From Chlorella sorokiniana (Eukaryota; Chlorophyta; Trebouxiophyceae; Chlorellales; Chlorellaceae): 64,000 nucleotides of DNA. Numbering within the stretch: position 1 is the first letter of the stretch; every line of letters starts with the position of its first letter. Both the position numbers and the translations under genes were made by a program. The notes beneath the pieces are model-generated. The model was not told where the DNA came from, searched no databases, and was given only the letters and a program-made list of their open reading frames with translations. Below are positions 48,686 to 58,844 of this stretch, piece after piece. The DNA is taken from NCBI GenBank assembly GCA_025917655.1, contig CP084619.1, forward strand, positions 1,674,001 to 1,738,000, given 5' to 3'.

Positions 48686-49209
48686 ATGGCTTGGCAGGCG
48701 AAAGATTTTGGTGAGCGGATAATGAAGTTGAATTTGCTGTAAAGGGGCTCCCTGCGCCCAGGCAGCTGAGGCGCTGCCAGCCTGGGCGAGCGCCCACCGT
48801 CGTCGCCTGCAAAACATGCTGCCGCCACTGCCCCCGACTGTTTGACAAGTTTAGAGGCTGACAACTTCTTACAAAAGTTTGCAGGCCTCCTCATCGTGGC
48901 AATTTTCCTGCCCCCGCTAGCGGTGAGTCTATGGCTGAACAGCGGCTGCCTTCGGCGGCTGGCCTGCCGCCACTCCCCTCCTCAGGCCCAGTGCGCTCAT
49001 CGATTGTTCAATCTGTTTGCAGGTCTTCATTGCAACAAACAGCTGCGGCAAGGATTTCATCATCAATGTGCTGCTTACTCTCCTGGGCTGGATCCCAGGT
49101 GGGCATGCTTGCCAGACGAAACCAGCAAGAGCAGACTGCCGCACATCACCTGCTGATGCGCATGTGTGCAGGCATCATCCACGCAATCTACGTGCTGTTC
49201 AAGCGCTAA
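48686..49209 (+). CDS. PMP3: PMP3/RCI2 (UPF0057) small hydrophobic membrane protein
   Basis: 58-residue two-helix membrane protein of the Pmp3/RCI2 family, which affects membrane potential and salt or cold tolerance in yeast and plants. Four exons fit exactly: 48686-48710 (MAWQAKDF plus one base), 48885-48922, 49023-49098 and 49172-49209, together 177 bases. The product reads GLLIVAIFLPPLAVFIAT, NSCGKDFIINVLLTLLGW and IPGIIHAIYVLFKR. These are the family's LPPLxVF and INxLLTLLGxIPGIIHA signatures. The start was chosen because its 25-base exon has a GTGAGC donor in the right phase and restores the usual N-terminal length. All junctions are GT-AG and no frame problem is present. It is one of the cleanest models in the window. 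Confidence 0.95.
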
Positions 49210-49623
49210 GCGACGAGAGGCGTGAGTTAGTGCTTAGCAACAATTAGTTGCTTGACTTCCAGCAAGGGACAGGCTAGCAAGCTGCGTTTGACGACAGGCG
49301 CTTGGACTGGGACGCGGTGGCCTGTCCTACACCGAACAGCTGCAGAAAAACAACACATCAACGCGTAACCCTGCAAGCATGTAGCAATGCTTGACTATGT
49401 AACCCATTTGACGAAGGAACACCAGAGTTCCAGCTGGAGGCTGCAGCACTATCAGCGGCGAAGGCCTGCGCGCCACCACGCTTGCCGCAAAGGCCCCCTT
49501 CAGCTGGCCCTCCACATCTCTTTCCGCAGCCTCGCTTTGCAACGACAGGCCTGGGCTGAGCAGCTTTTGACCTGCTTAGCAACCCAGGCCGAAGCCAAGG
49601 TTGATCCTCGTGATGCCTGCTGC
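49210..49623. other. Intergenic: PMP3 3' UTR and upstream region of the orphan membrane gene
   Basis: A small stem AGCAAC/GTTGCT with a five-base loop (49236-49252) follows the PMP3 stop. A TGTAA at 49398-49402 may be the PMP3 polyadenylation signal. The frame of the next gene is open from an ATG at 49387, but that would overlap this signal, so the later ATG at 49624 is preferred. Confidence 0.5.
49398..49402 (+). terminator. Possible TGTAA polyadenylation signal for PMP3
   Basis: TGTAA is the green-algal polyadenylation signal known from Chlamydomonas. This copy is 189 bases after the PMP3 stop. A five-base word occurs often by chance, so support is weak. Confidence 0.35.
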
Positions 49624-50972
49624 ATGGCAGTTCAAGGAATTCATTCACATCCTGAACCTTGGATACGACATCAAGCCCGGGCCATGGCAAGCCAGCCTGA
49701 CGTCACTCCCGGTGGCCTCGGGCACGAAGACCAGCACTCAGCGGCTGGATTGGCTGCTGAATTAATGGCAGATGAGGAGCACGAGAAGCAGATGCTGGCA
49801 GCCTTTGACCTTGTTCAGGCGCAGCAGTGCGCAGCCGCCGACCGCTGCGTCAGCCTTTTCATGACCACGCTGCTCATGCTCGTTCTTTGGACGGTTTCTC
49901 GGCGGAGCGCGCTCCAGCTGAGTGCGTCATTGTTCTCGGCAGCAGCAATGTTAGCACCAGGAGCATTTTCCAGCATTGCCTGCACATGGTATGTGCCACG
50001 CCGCACCTGGATTGTCGCCACGAGCCGCCTGACCACCGTGGTTGCCCTGGGGTTTGCGGTGCCCCCAATGCGCTACCCGCTGTTCAGAAGCCCGGCCTGC
50101 TGCACTTCCTGGCTGTCATAAGAGTGTTCTCTCTGCCTATGCTTGCCTACAGCTTCCGCCTTCCGGTCAAGGTGCGCTGCCGGAAGCGGCGGGCTGTAGG
50201 CTCGTCAAGTCATGCTCACAGCATGCTCAGCGCCATGACGCTGCCGCTTCCCAACACCATGCATGTGCCGGCTTTTGCCTGCAGTGGCTGGCCTTGGTGC
50301 ACCTTTTTGGTGCTGCAGAGGCAGCCCGCCTCGCCCTCGGCGTGGTGTGCCATCTGCCCAACTTCTGCGGCTCAGCAGTGTCGCTGTGCCCGCTCGCCGC
50401 CCTGGCACCTGCACTGCGCTTCTGGGCGCCCCTCTCCTTCGTGGTGCCACCCGGTAGGCTGCATGCCGCTGAACCTTGAGTGGTGCTGCCAAGGGCACTG
50501 ATACTTGGTGCCCCCACCCCTCCTCCTGGCCCCCTGCCGCCGCCATGCAGCCCACCACGGTTCCCCCCGCCCAGTGTCTCTACTCAGATGGCCCGTGGCT
50601 GAGCCTGTGCCAGCAGGTGGCGCTGTGGGCCATCCTGTGCGTGGGCTACGCCCTGCCCCTCCTGCTGCAGTACGCGGCGCAGGCAGCTGCGCTGCAAGCC
50701 TTCGTGCGGAGGTGAGGAACAGCCGGGTCCCAAGAGCAGCGCCAGCCCTGGAGCATGCCTTGCTTGCAGGGTGCAGCCCAAATCAGGGCATCACTCAACC
50801 CTGCCGCAGGCATTGCAGGCGATGGCCGTACTGCGCATCATGCGCCCGCCACCAGGCCCCGGACATGGCCGCTCTGCTGGTCAGCTGCGCATGCCTCTAC
50901 CTCGCCTTCTGCGCAGCCGGCTGGGAGGCCATAGCTGCATGGGCGCATGGCGGCAGGCAGCCCCTGCGCTGA
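49624..50972 (+). CDS. Orphan polytopic membrane protein
   Basis: Not recognised. The ATG at 49624 gives a hydrophilic N-tail (MAVQGIHSHPEPWIRHQ...) with EEHEKQMLAAFDLVQAQQC, then about seven or eight hydrophobic segments: CVSLFMTTLLMLVLWTV, SLFSAAAMLAPGAFSSIAC, IVATSRLTTVVALGFAVPP, LLHFLAVIRVFSLPMLAYSF, VHLFGAAEAARLALGVV, LAALAPALRFWAPLSFVVPP, VALWAILCVGYALPLLLQYA and MAALLVSCACLYLAFCAAGW. It ends GGRQPLR, stop 50970-50972. Introns lie at about 50171-50282, 50457-50550 and 50714-50870. A C5 run at 50062-50066 breaks frame between helices three and four; a sixth C joins FAVPP to the next helix. Chlorella-type genomes carry many such lineage-specific membrane proteins. The alternative starts are 49387 and 49684. 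Confidence 0.6.
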
Positions 50973-51026
50973 CGCTGGCAGCGGCTGATGGCAGCAGCAT
51001 GCCAACACACGTTTGCTATCATGCAC

Positions 51027-51031
51027 TGTAA
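51027..51031 (+). terminator. TGTAA polyadenylation signal of the orphan membrane gene
   Basis: TGTAA lies 54 bases after the stop at 50972, a position usual for the chlorophyte signal. The convergent cyclophilin gene stops at 51131, so the two 3' ends are close. Confidence 0.5.
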
Positions 51032-51130
51032 CAAACAGTTTGGTCAGCAAATTGATGGTAGCGAGTGGAAGCGGTAACAAAACTGTAGTGCGGCAACATT
51101 GCGGGAGGAACTACAAAGCAGCACTGCAAG

Positions 51131-53251
51131 CTACGCCGGTGGCGTGAAGAGGGCTGCTCTGGGTGGGTGCAAGGCATCAGCCCCCTCCTCATCCCCCTCC
51201 TCCTCACTGCTGCTCAGCTCCCCCAACATGCTGTCCAGCATGCCCCTCCCTCGCCCCGGCCGCCCCCCGCCAACGCCGCCCTCTGGCTGCTTGCGCTTGC
51301 TGCCGCTGGCCTCCAGCCCCGTCTGCAGCGCTTGCCTGCAAGGCCACGAGCGAGGGGGCAGGCAGCCAAGTGTCCTGGTGCGTTTCAAGTAGGCGCGCAG
51401 AACCAAGCCCACACAACTGCGTCCACACCACCGTTGCGCGGTCGTGTCTAAGCAGCGGGAGCCGCACCTCACAGACTCCCGCGCCTTGGCAGCCTCCAGC
51501 TTCACCCGAGCCGCCGCCTCCTCCGCTGTCTCCGCCTTGCTGGCGCCCGCTGCCGCCCCCGCCTCGTCAAAGTCTTCCAATGTGCCGGCTGCGCAAGGCA
51601 GCGGGATGACGCAGGGGTTCTGCCAGCCCACCGCCATAACCAGGCATGTTCCGCCGCGACAAACCCTCGCCATGGGGAGCACGGCGCTAGCCAAGGCAGG
51701 CATGGGAGCAACGGCGGCGGCGGCGCCACCCACCTGCGTCGGTGAAACCGCAGCGCGCCACGCGCACACGCTGCTGCGGCACGTCCTCCGCGCCGGTGGG
51801 GAGGGCGTTGAGCAGCGGCAGGAGGTCGCGCCCGCGCTGAGGCGCCCCACCACCTGCGGGGCGGGCACGAGCCGAGTCGCTGCCCAGGTCGCTTGGTCCG
51901 CTTCCGGCCATGCCCCACAGTCTGTGACTGCACCTTATGGCGCAACTCGTCAACCCAGCCCTGCGACATGAGCACGATCCCTAGAGGCCAGGGCCCCTCC
52001 CCCACCACCACACCCACACACAGCACACCTGGTGTGTGTCGTCCAGGCCCAGCGCGCGGCCCAGCGTGACGCAGAAGTGGTCCCCCTGCAGTGAGATGGA
52101 GGCCAGCCCCTCCTCGCTGTGGCGCAGCTCCGCGTACCGCTTCATGTGCACGCCCTCGCGGTACCTGGGCGCAAGGGCGGGGCGAGCTGCCTGTTGAGGG
52201 GCTGAGGGAGCTGTGAGGAGGTTGTGTTGATTTGTATGAACTGCATATGCGAGTTGGGGGGCCAAAGCAAGGGTAGACAGTGTCGCTGCACAGCTCATGC
52301 GCCACCAAGCCCCGCAGCGCTGCCAGCTGGTGCTGCAGCTGCGATGTGGCAGCGTACAGCAACGCCCCCGCACACACACCTGGTGGACAGCCCCCAAAGG
52401 CTCCCATGTCCCGCACCAGGCGGTGCACAGCGGTGCCCTTGAACGTATCGCTGGCGCCTTCTGCGGGTGATGAAAGGGGAATGGGCAGAAGACCTAATTG
52501 GAGCGGTGCCAAGCTGGCCGTAAGCACACCTCTGCGCGTGGAAAGCGCCAGGCAGTCCTTCACTGGTGTGCGGCACGCTGTTCCGGCCCAGGCGCTTGGG
52601 GCCCTATCCGCACCTGAGCAGCGGTTCTTGAAGTGCTGCACCGCCACAGGCGCAATGTCATCAAATAGCTGCATGGATAGCCAGGGATGCACTTAGCGTC
52701 GCAGCATGAAGGGAGGCAGCAGGGTGTTGGGCCACAGGCGCACTGGCTGACCCCACCTCGATCACCATGCGACCTGCAGGCCATGGGGGACGACGCAACG
52801 GTTTGCTTGTTGGTTACGGTGGCACTGGCATGATGACCAGCTTGTGCGTGCAGCTGGCAGAGCGGCACGCGGCGCAGCCCACCCCTGGTCTGTCCTCCCA
52901 CAGCAATGTCCAGGAAGACGTGCTGGCGCTGCGTGGAGCGCTCGGGTATCGGCGGGATGATGTCCTGCTGCGCCTTGCGCGCACGCTCCACCTCGGGATG
53001 CACGCCCGTGGCCAGAAATGCCTCCATGTCCTGCTCATGAGGTGCAAGGCGTGGCCAGCGGTGAGGCTGGGTGGCACGCAGGCGGCACGCAGCCGGCAGT
53101 GATGTTCGGGGCCCGTGCCGGCCTGGCGGCGTGTTCGCTGGTGTCGCACAGCTTTTCCGCTTGCCTTCTTCATGTCCTTGGAGGTATAGCCTTTCGCTTT
53201 GCACCTCACCCCCACCGCCTCCCCCACAAAGCGGGTGCCGCCCTTCCCCAT
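51131..53251 (-). CDS. Divergent cyclophilin-type peptidyl-prolyl isomerase
   Basis: Cyclophilin-fold protein with N- and C-terminal extensions. The ATG at 53251 starts MGKGGTRFVGEAVG. Next come DMEAFLATGVHPEVERARKA, ERSTQRQHVFLDIAVGG (the cyclophilin first strand), QLFDDIAPVAVQHFKNRCS, ASDTFKGTAVHRLVRDMGAF, KRYAELRHSEEGLASISLQG, DHFCVTLGRALGLDDTHQ, VVGRL and DLLPLLNALPTGAEDVPQQ. The usual cyclophilin catalytic Arg/Phe motif (FHRxIxxFMxQGGD) is replaced by VHRLVRDMGAFGG, so isomerase activity may be weak or lost. The C-tail is Ala/Glu-rich then basic (GSKRKQPEGGVGGGRPGRGR) with an acidic SSSEEEGDEEGAD, ending ALFTPPA at 51131. The tail suggests a nuclear protein. Exon 1 can end at a GTGAGG donor or at a later GC donor; both are in phase. 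Confidence 0.82.
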
Positions 53252-53544
53252 TCGTCGATATTACAGCGTGACGTTTGATCGGCTTTCTTGAAGCAACAGA
53301 AGCGACCAGAAAATAAACCCCAGCGGGCAGCGCAGCACAGTGCCTGAACGAATACAGTTGAGAACAACAAATGTGTATTATACGAGAAAACACAAACGCC
53401 ACTTCAAACGGTTCCCACTTTCCATCCTTCAAGTCCCTGCGCACCCTGGCGCTCAGCTGGCACCAGTTCTGTCGCTCCTGTTTTCGTCGAACACCAGGTG
53501 GCCCACCCACATATTTCAATGTGGTTTCAATGCAGATCGATCAA

Positions 53545-54340
53545 TCACGATTGTTTTGACTTCAAACCATGCTTGCCCTGCTGCCCCTGTTCTGCCTCCA
53601 GCTCGTCCAGCGTCATCACCCCGTCCTCCCCAGGCACATCGGCCTCCGCCACAAAGTCTGGATTGGCGGCATCCAGCTCAGCATCGCGGGCCAGGCTTTG
53701 CTGCACTGCAAGATCCAGGTCCCTGGTGCAAGGGACAGCAAGGAGGCACAGCCTTGATGCAGCTGCTGGGCCATGGCACGCATAGAGGCTGCCTGTGTGC
53801 ATGGCAGCCACTCACTCCTCGCCCTCGCCCTCGACCCCCAGTTGGCCTTGCCCCCGCCGTGCTTCTTCTCTGTTTCATGCCTGCACGAAGCGAGAGTCTA
53901 GTCTGAGGGCAATTTCTGAAAAGTCTGTGGCTTGCCCCGCCGTGCTGCTGCCACCCACCCTCTCCCGCTGGCGTCACGGCGGTCATACAGGCGGTTGCCC
54001 TTGCTGGGATGCGCAGCATCTGCAGACAGGAACAGCCAACAAATTACAGATTCATGTATCAACTGCAATTGGCTAACAACTGTAGGCACCGTCAGCCGCA
54101 AAGCAGCGGGCTCACGGGGTTTGGCTTCGGTCATCTTCGACGTGTTCCCTCGGCCCTTGTACATGGGTGCTGCATGGACATGAAGCAGTGTTTCAAGCTG
54201 GGAGGTTGTGAGCAAGCAAACACACCCATGAACGACCAACACACCCACGATGGTTTGCATGGCTGGGCTGTGCTGTCGGCAAAGTCTCCCGTGCCTGACA
54301 TTGCATCGAAAGCCTCGTCTGCATCGGGGATGTTCACACT
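53545..54340 (-). CDS. SERBP1/HABP4-like (Stm1-type) RNA/ribosome-binding protein
   Basis: Member of the hyaluronan/mRNA-binding family. Relatives bind RNA and idle 80S ribosomes (yeast Stm1, animal SERBP1). Seen: MYKGRGNTSKMTEAKP, HPSKGNRLYDRRDASGRG, then after an in-phase intron HETEKKHGGGKANWG, an acidic stretch, DLDLAVQQSLARDAELDA and the family C-terminal box VMTLDELEAEQG. It ends GLKSKQS, stop 53545-53547. An upstream exon (NIPDADEAFDAMSGTGDF, about 54270-54337) probably belongs to it, but the initiator is not settled. A C5 run (53835-53839, plus strand) lacks the base needed to read NWGVEGEGEE into the next exon. A second family member lies at 62121. Confidence 0.75.
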
Positions 54341-54724
54341 TGGCTCCTGGGGGCTCTACATTGGAAGAGGGCCAAATGAGAGGCTTCACAAGGCTGCCAG
54401 TCACCACCGCTCCTCAAGACCAGCCTCCGTGCATCTGTTGGCAAGTCCAAGGAGTTTGGCAGGCCTCTGAGCCATTGAACGCTGGTCCAAGGCATGGCAC
54501 AACGCAGCAAACAAAACTCCTTCTCGACCAAGCAGCCAACTACTACGCTACATCCTCCACCTGGCCTGAGGTTCCCATGTTGTTGCTTGTACTCAAGGCA
54601 AGGGCTTGCAGGAGCTTCAGAAAACATGGGCGCGGCAGTACTACTGCGGCAGTACTGCGGCAGTACTAGTACTCTGCTGTACTGGAGTCTTACAAGGATG
54701 GAGACATTTGAGGCGGGTGCTGAA
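54341..54724. other. Intergenic: upstream region of the SERBP1-like gene
   Basis: Between the uncertain start of the SERBP1-like gene and the stop of the coiled-coil gene, both minus strand. No conserved coding sequence. It holds a triplicated 11-base repeat with five GTAC cores (see separate entry). Confidence 0.5.
54632..54682. promoter_or_regulatory. Triplicated 11-mer with five GTAC cores
   Basis: GCGGCAGTACT occurs at 54632-54642, 54646-54656 and 54657-54667, followed by further AGTACT and TGTACTG words. GTAC cores are at 54638, 54652, 54663, 54669 and 54679. GTAC is the core bound by SBP-domain regulators such as Chlamydomonas CRR1 in copper-response elements. The site lies upstream of the SERBP1-like gene and just past the coiled-coil gene. 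Function is inference. Confidence 0.5.
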
Positions 54725-57700
54725 TCACGAGCCGTGCCGCACAGCAGACGGCAGCTGCTGGGTCGTGGAGTAGAGGCCGGCAGCGGGCGTTGCCGGCCCG
54801 CCACCCCACAGGCTGACGGAGTCAGGCGGGAGCATGCCGTGGCTCACACTCGGGGTGCCGTCCGACCCTGGGTGTGCACCCCCTGCAGGCTGCGGCCGCA
54901 GCAGCTCGACAAACAGGCCGCCGCCCAGGCCGCCGCCCAGCAGAGAGCCATGCAGGTGCCCGGGCGGCGGCGCCCCAGGGCTGTTGGCAATGCTGCTGCC
55001 GTGCATGCTGTGCTGAGGAGTGGCAGCGCCGCTCTGGCTCAGCGGCGAGCTGCTGCCCATGCTGGCTGACAGGGGCCCAGGCGGCAGCGGGGAGGGGCTC
55101 ACAGGGGGCGCATCCAGCAGCCCCCACTGAAGAGGCCTCCCCCACAGGCTGCCGCCACCAAACAGGCTGCCAGGGCGGACCCCTCGCTGCGGTGAAGCGT
55201 GGATGGAAGAGAAGCCAGGTCATGGGACTGCAGTACGGGCAGGCAGCCCTGCCCCTGGTGCTGGTGCAGCTGCTTCAGGGCCGCCAGCTGCTGCTGCGCC
55301 GCATCGGCAGCAGCGCTCGCCGCGGCTGCGCGAGCAGCATCGGCGTCCGCGGCGCGCTGCACCGCTGCAGAGGCCTCGGCGCGGGCGGCACCCAGCAGCT
55401 CCTGCAGGCCCTGCACCGCCGCGTCCAGCTCGCCCCGCGCGCCGCTGCGCCGCCTCAAGCTGCTCCTGCAACTCACGGCGCTCCTGGGCAGTCTGCGCTC
55501 CCTCGTGCTCTCGCAGCCGGGCAGCATCCTCCAGCTGGGCGGCCAGGGACGCCTTCTCCGCCTCCAGCGCCTCACACCTCTCCCTGGCTGACCCAGCCGC
55601 TGCATGGGCCCGCGCCAGCACCTCGTGGGCCGTGGACTCTGCGCTTTCCAGCGCACGCCGGCGCTCTTCCGCCAGCTGCTGCTGCTGCCGCAGCTGGTGC
55701 CTCAGCGCTGCCGCCTCTTCCTGGGCTGCGGCCGCCGCTGATGAAGCGGAGCTGGCTGCCTCCGACGCGCTCCTCTTGCAGCGCGCCTCTGCCGCCTCCC
55801 GCAGCTTGCGTTCGCTGGCCAGCTGCTTGCGTAGAGCTCGGGCCTCTGCAGCCACTTCTGCCTCCCGCAGGCCAGCAGCCTTCAGCTCCGCGGCTGCCGC
55901 CTGGGCCGCTTGCTCAAAGGCCCTGCGTTGCACAAGGCCACAAAGTGCTCGACCCTCAGCACCCAGGCAAGCGCAAGCTCCTGGGTGCAAGGGAGCCCAG
56001 TCACCGCCCCGCCGGGTTGCTGTGCCCTTGCCAGCATGCCCACCAGCAGTATGCAGCGCCTCACCGCTTGGCAGTCGCCTCTGCGTACGTGGTTTCCTTG
56101 ATCTTGCTGATGGAGCGCTCCAGCTCTCGCAGCCGCGCCTTCATGCCCTCCTTCTCCACCTGCAAAATTCGCCGGGGGCGGCAGCAGCCAGTCAGGCAGC
56201 ACCTTCGGAGCCTCTAGCGCCGCCAGCGGACCCACGCAACGAGCGATCCTCGCCAATGCCCACAGGAGCGCTGGTTAGGTGTATGCACCAATGCCACCAC
56301 AAGCTGTCATTGCAACTCGTTTGCTGCCAGATGATCGGCAGCCGTAGTAGCAACTCGTCTGGTGCCAGCCGGGCAGGCACCCACCCGTAGCGCCTGCACC
56401 TCCTGCAGAAGGCGCGCCGCTTCCTTACGTACAGGCCGCTCCGCGTCGCTCACGCGCTTGATGAGCTGCGCGATGCGGCGGTCTGCCCAGTCGCGGTGCT
56501 GGCGCAGGCTGACCAGCTCTGCGAGGGCGTGGGCAGAGGCGCGTGGAGATGGCTGGGCAGGGGGCACGTGGCGGCAAGCACACCCAACCCAAGCTCGAGA
56601 TGTGTCTTGCAGGGCCTGGTTTCCAATCCTTGCCTGCGGACAGGGACTGTGCTTCATCCCCTGTCCAGGCCGCTGCTGCGGAGGTGGCCGCGTCTGCATC
56701 GACCGCAGCTCTCACGGCTGCCGGTGGCGGCGGCGGCGAAGCGAGGGGAGCCCCCAGCAGCTGCAGGTCGATGGTTGGCAGGGTCTCATAGGCGGCATCT
56801 GCAGCATCCCAGGCAGGACTTGGCGTTGGAACTGTCAGCAAGACTGGCCGGGGCCATGCAAGGCTGCTTTGCCATAGGCGCTTGCGCTCGCTGGCCGCCC
56901 CGCCTCACCTGGGTTGCTGACCCGATACTCATCTGCAGTGAGCACCTCCACGCCTGCGCCCAAGGGCACAAGCAGGCATGGCAGCATTGGCCCTTGACCA
57001 AACAAGGAGACCGACGGCCAGCAGCACAGAATTCTGCTGTTGCTGGACAGGGGCGGGAGCGTCGGCGCACCTGGGCCCAGGATGGAACGCAGCGAGGCCA
57101 GCTGCGCCTCTCCCATAGGCTGCGCAGCACAGTTCAGCTGCTGCTGTTCCGAATCGGGAGCCACATTGCCTGTCTGCGCAGATGCGGCCAGGGCGCCTGC
57201 CTGGCCAGTCACAGTGGTCGTTGCCGCATCCGCCGCTGCGTCCAGCCTGGCGTCGCCGCCGCCCTCAAGGGAGCCACGGCCCAGGCTGGCCAGGCTCTGC
57301 ATTGCCCTGCTCATCTGCTGCTGCAGGCCCACCACCTGCTGAGCCATGTGCACCGTCAAGCCGCCGGTAGGGACGCTGCCCTCCCGGCAGCGATGCTGGA
57401 AGCGGGCGCTGACCTGGCCTGCGCTGCAGGTTCATCGGAAGCAGGCTCAGAGGGTTTGCTGCCCTCGTCGCGGGCAGTGTCCGGGGCTGAAGCGTTGGGC
57501 TGTGCAGGGGATGCGGCGTGCGCCTTGCCGAGCTGCAGCTCCCGCAGCAGCGCCTCCAAGTCCACCTCGCCTGCATCGGCCGCCAGCTTGCCGAGGTTGT
57601 CCTGAGCCGCCAGCGCGGCCTGCCAGCGTGGGTCAAGCAGAGCGCGCAACGCAGCGCACTGGCCGTGCACCACAGCGGCAACGTCGCGCGGCGCAGCCGT

Positions 57701-58395
57701 GGCTGCAGCGCCTGCGCCGCTGGCGCCGCTGGCGTGCGCGTTGCTGGCCAGCTGGCGCTGAGGCTGAGCAGCGCCATCAGGTTTCAGGCGCTCCACCAGC
57801 GAAACAACTATCTCGCTCAAGTACTTCAGCAGCTCCAGCGGCTGCAGCGGCCTGCGCACATCAAAGCGCAGGGTGAGACACACATCCACCGCCACTGAGT
57901 GCGCATTCAATTTGTGCTGCACGCATGACTCGCAGCTGCGAGCTTTCTGCCAGCCAGCACCCACTTGTCAATCTTGAAGATGTCGTGGCGGCGGATCCAA
58001 TTCACCGCCGAATCATAGCTGACCTCCTTCTTGGACTGGTGCACCTCAAGACACGCTCGCTGCGAATAGTACAGTGCAGAGTAAGGCTGGAATACACCAA
58101 AAGCAGCAACGGCAGCAGTGAAATGACTGCACCGACGAACAGCCTGCCAGGCTGTGCACACCTGTGCCACATGCTCGCTGTACCCTTGAGCCTTCAGGCG
58201 GTTCAGCACCTGTATGTTGAGGTAGCGCAATGCATCTCAAATCGAACTGGCACTGTCGATCTGGTGCAGCCGACGGGCCGACGGCGACCGCCGGCAGGCG
58301 GCGGCAGCGAGGCGGTGACCACGTCCCTCACCGGATCGCAGCCGATCGATTGCAGCAGCTCCGCGAGTCGGGCACCATCAGCCTCCCTAAAAAAT
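54725..58395 (-). CDS. Long coiled-coil protein, family not recognised
   Basis: N-terminal exons encode a small conserved-looking region: EADGARLAELLQSIGCDP (about 58340-58392), LRYLNIQVLNRLKAQGYSEH, ACLEVHQSKKEVSYDSAVNW with IRRHDIFKIDKW, and RRPLQPLELLKYLSEIVVSL. An Ala-rich linker follows, then helical exons LTVHMAQQVVGLQQQMSRAM, AQLASLRSILGPG, HRDWADRRIAQLIKRVSDAE, MKARLRELERSISKIKETTY, and a long heptad-rich coiled coil (about 55910-55250; ALRKQLASERKLREAAEARC, QTAQERRELQEQLEAAQRR). The tail is Ser/Pro/Gly-rich and ends QLPSAVRHGS, stop 54725-54727. It is probably a cytoskeletal or scaffolding protein. A C5 run (55121-55125) and a CCC near 57385 each lack one base. The initiator exon is not found; an ATG at 58503 is a candidate but does not splice in phase. 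Confidence 0.6.
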
Positions 58396-58844
58396 CGATG
58401 ACAGCAGCTTGAGGGTGGGTTGCGAACACTCCACAAGGTGTCGCAGCGGGCTTGCTGACCGTCATGCTGCCCGAAGCGACAACACTCCGGCTAGTCTTCC
58501 TCATGGCGCCACCTGCGAATGAAGCCCGGTCAGGCTGAAGCTCTGGGCAAGGTATGCCGAAACCCCTTCGGCGCTTCAGCAGCGGGTTACTTCCTGATCT
58601 CCTCACAAGTTCACTGACTGGCCAAATAGTATGGGTGGATCCCGATTGGCAACTGGCATACGCCAGGGTGGACGTCTCATGTGGCCGCCAGGCGATAAAT
58701 ATCTCACTCTTGCCGTCCACCCGACAAGTCCAATCTGGCGTTTGGCAACCTGATGCTTGACATAACACTGTTTCATACTGGAGAGACTGCTGGTAGACAG
58801 GTATATTTGTACACCACCCTCTCATCGCAGCACGTCTGTGCACG
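58396..58844. other. Upstream region of the coiled-coil gene / 3' flank of the CBS gene
   Basis: About 450 bases. It probably contains the first exon and promoter of the coiled-coil gene (in-frame ATG at 58503) and the 3' UTR of the CBS gene. No other coding or structural signal seen. Confidence 0.4.

Noticed and set aside
49387-49623. N-terminal extension of the orphan membrane protein from ATG 49387
   Set aside because: It would overlap the likely PMP3 3' end, adds a compositionally odd His/Arg-rich stretch and gives no motif. The ATG at 49624 is preferred, though not proved.
53159-53251. GC-AG intron in the cyclophilin gene
   Set aside because: A good GTGAGG donor in the same phase exists about 45 bases upstream in exon 1, so the GC donor at 53164 is not required.
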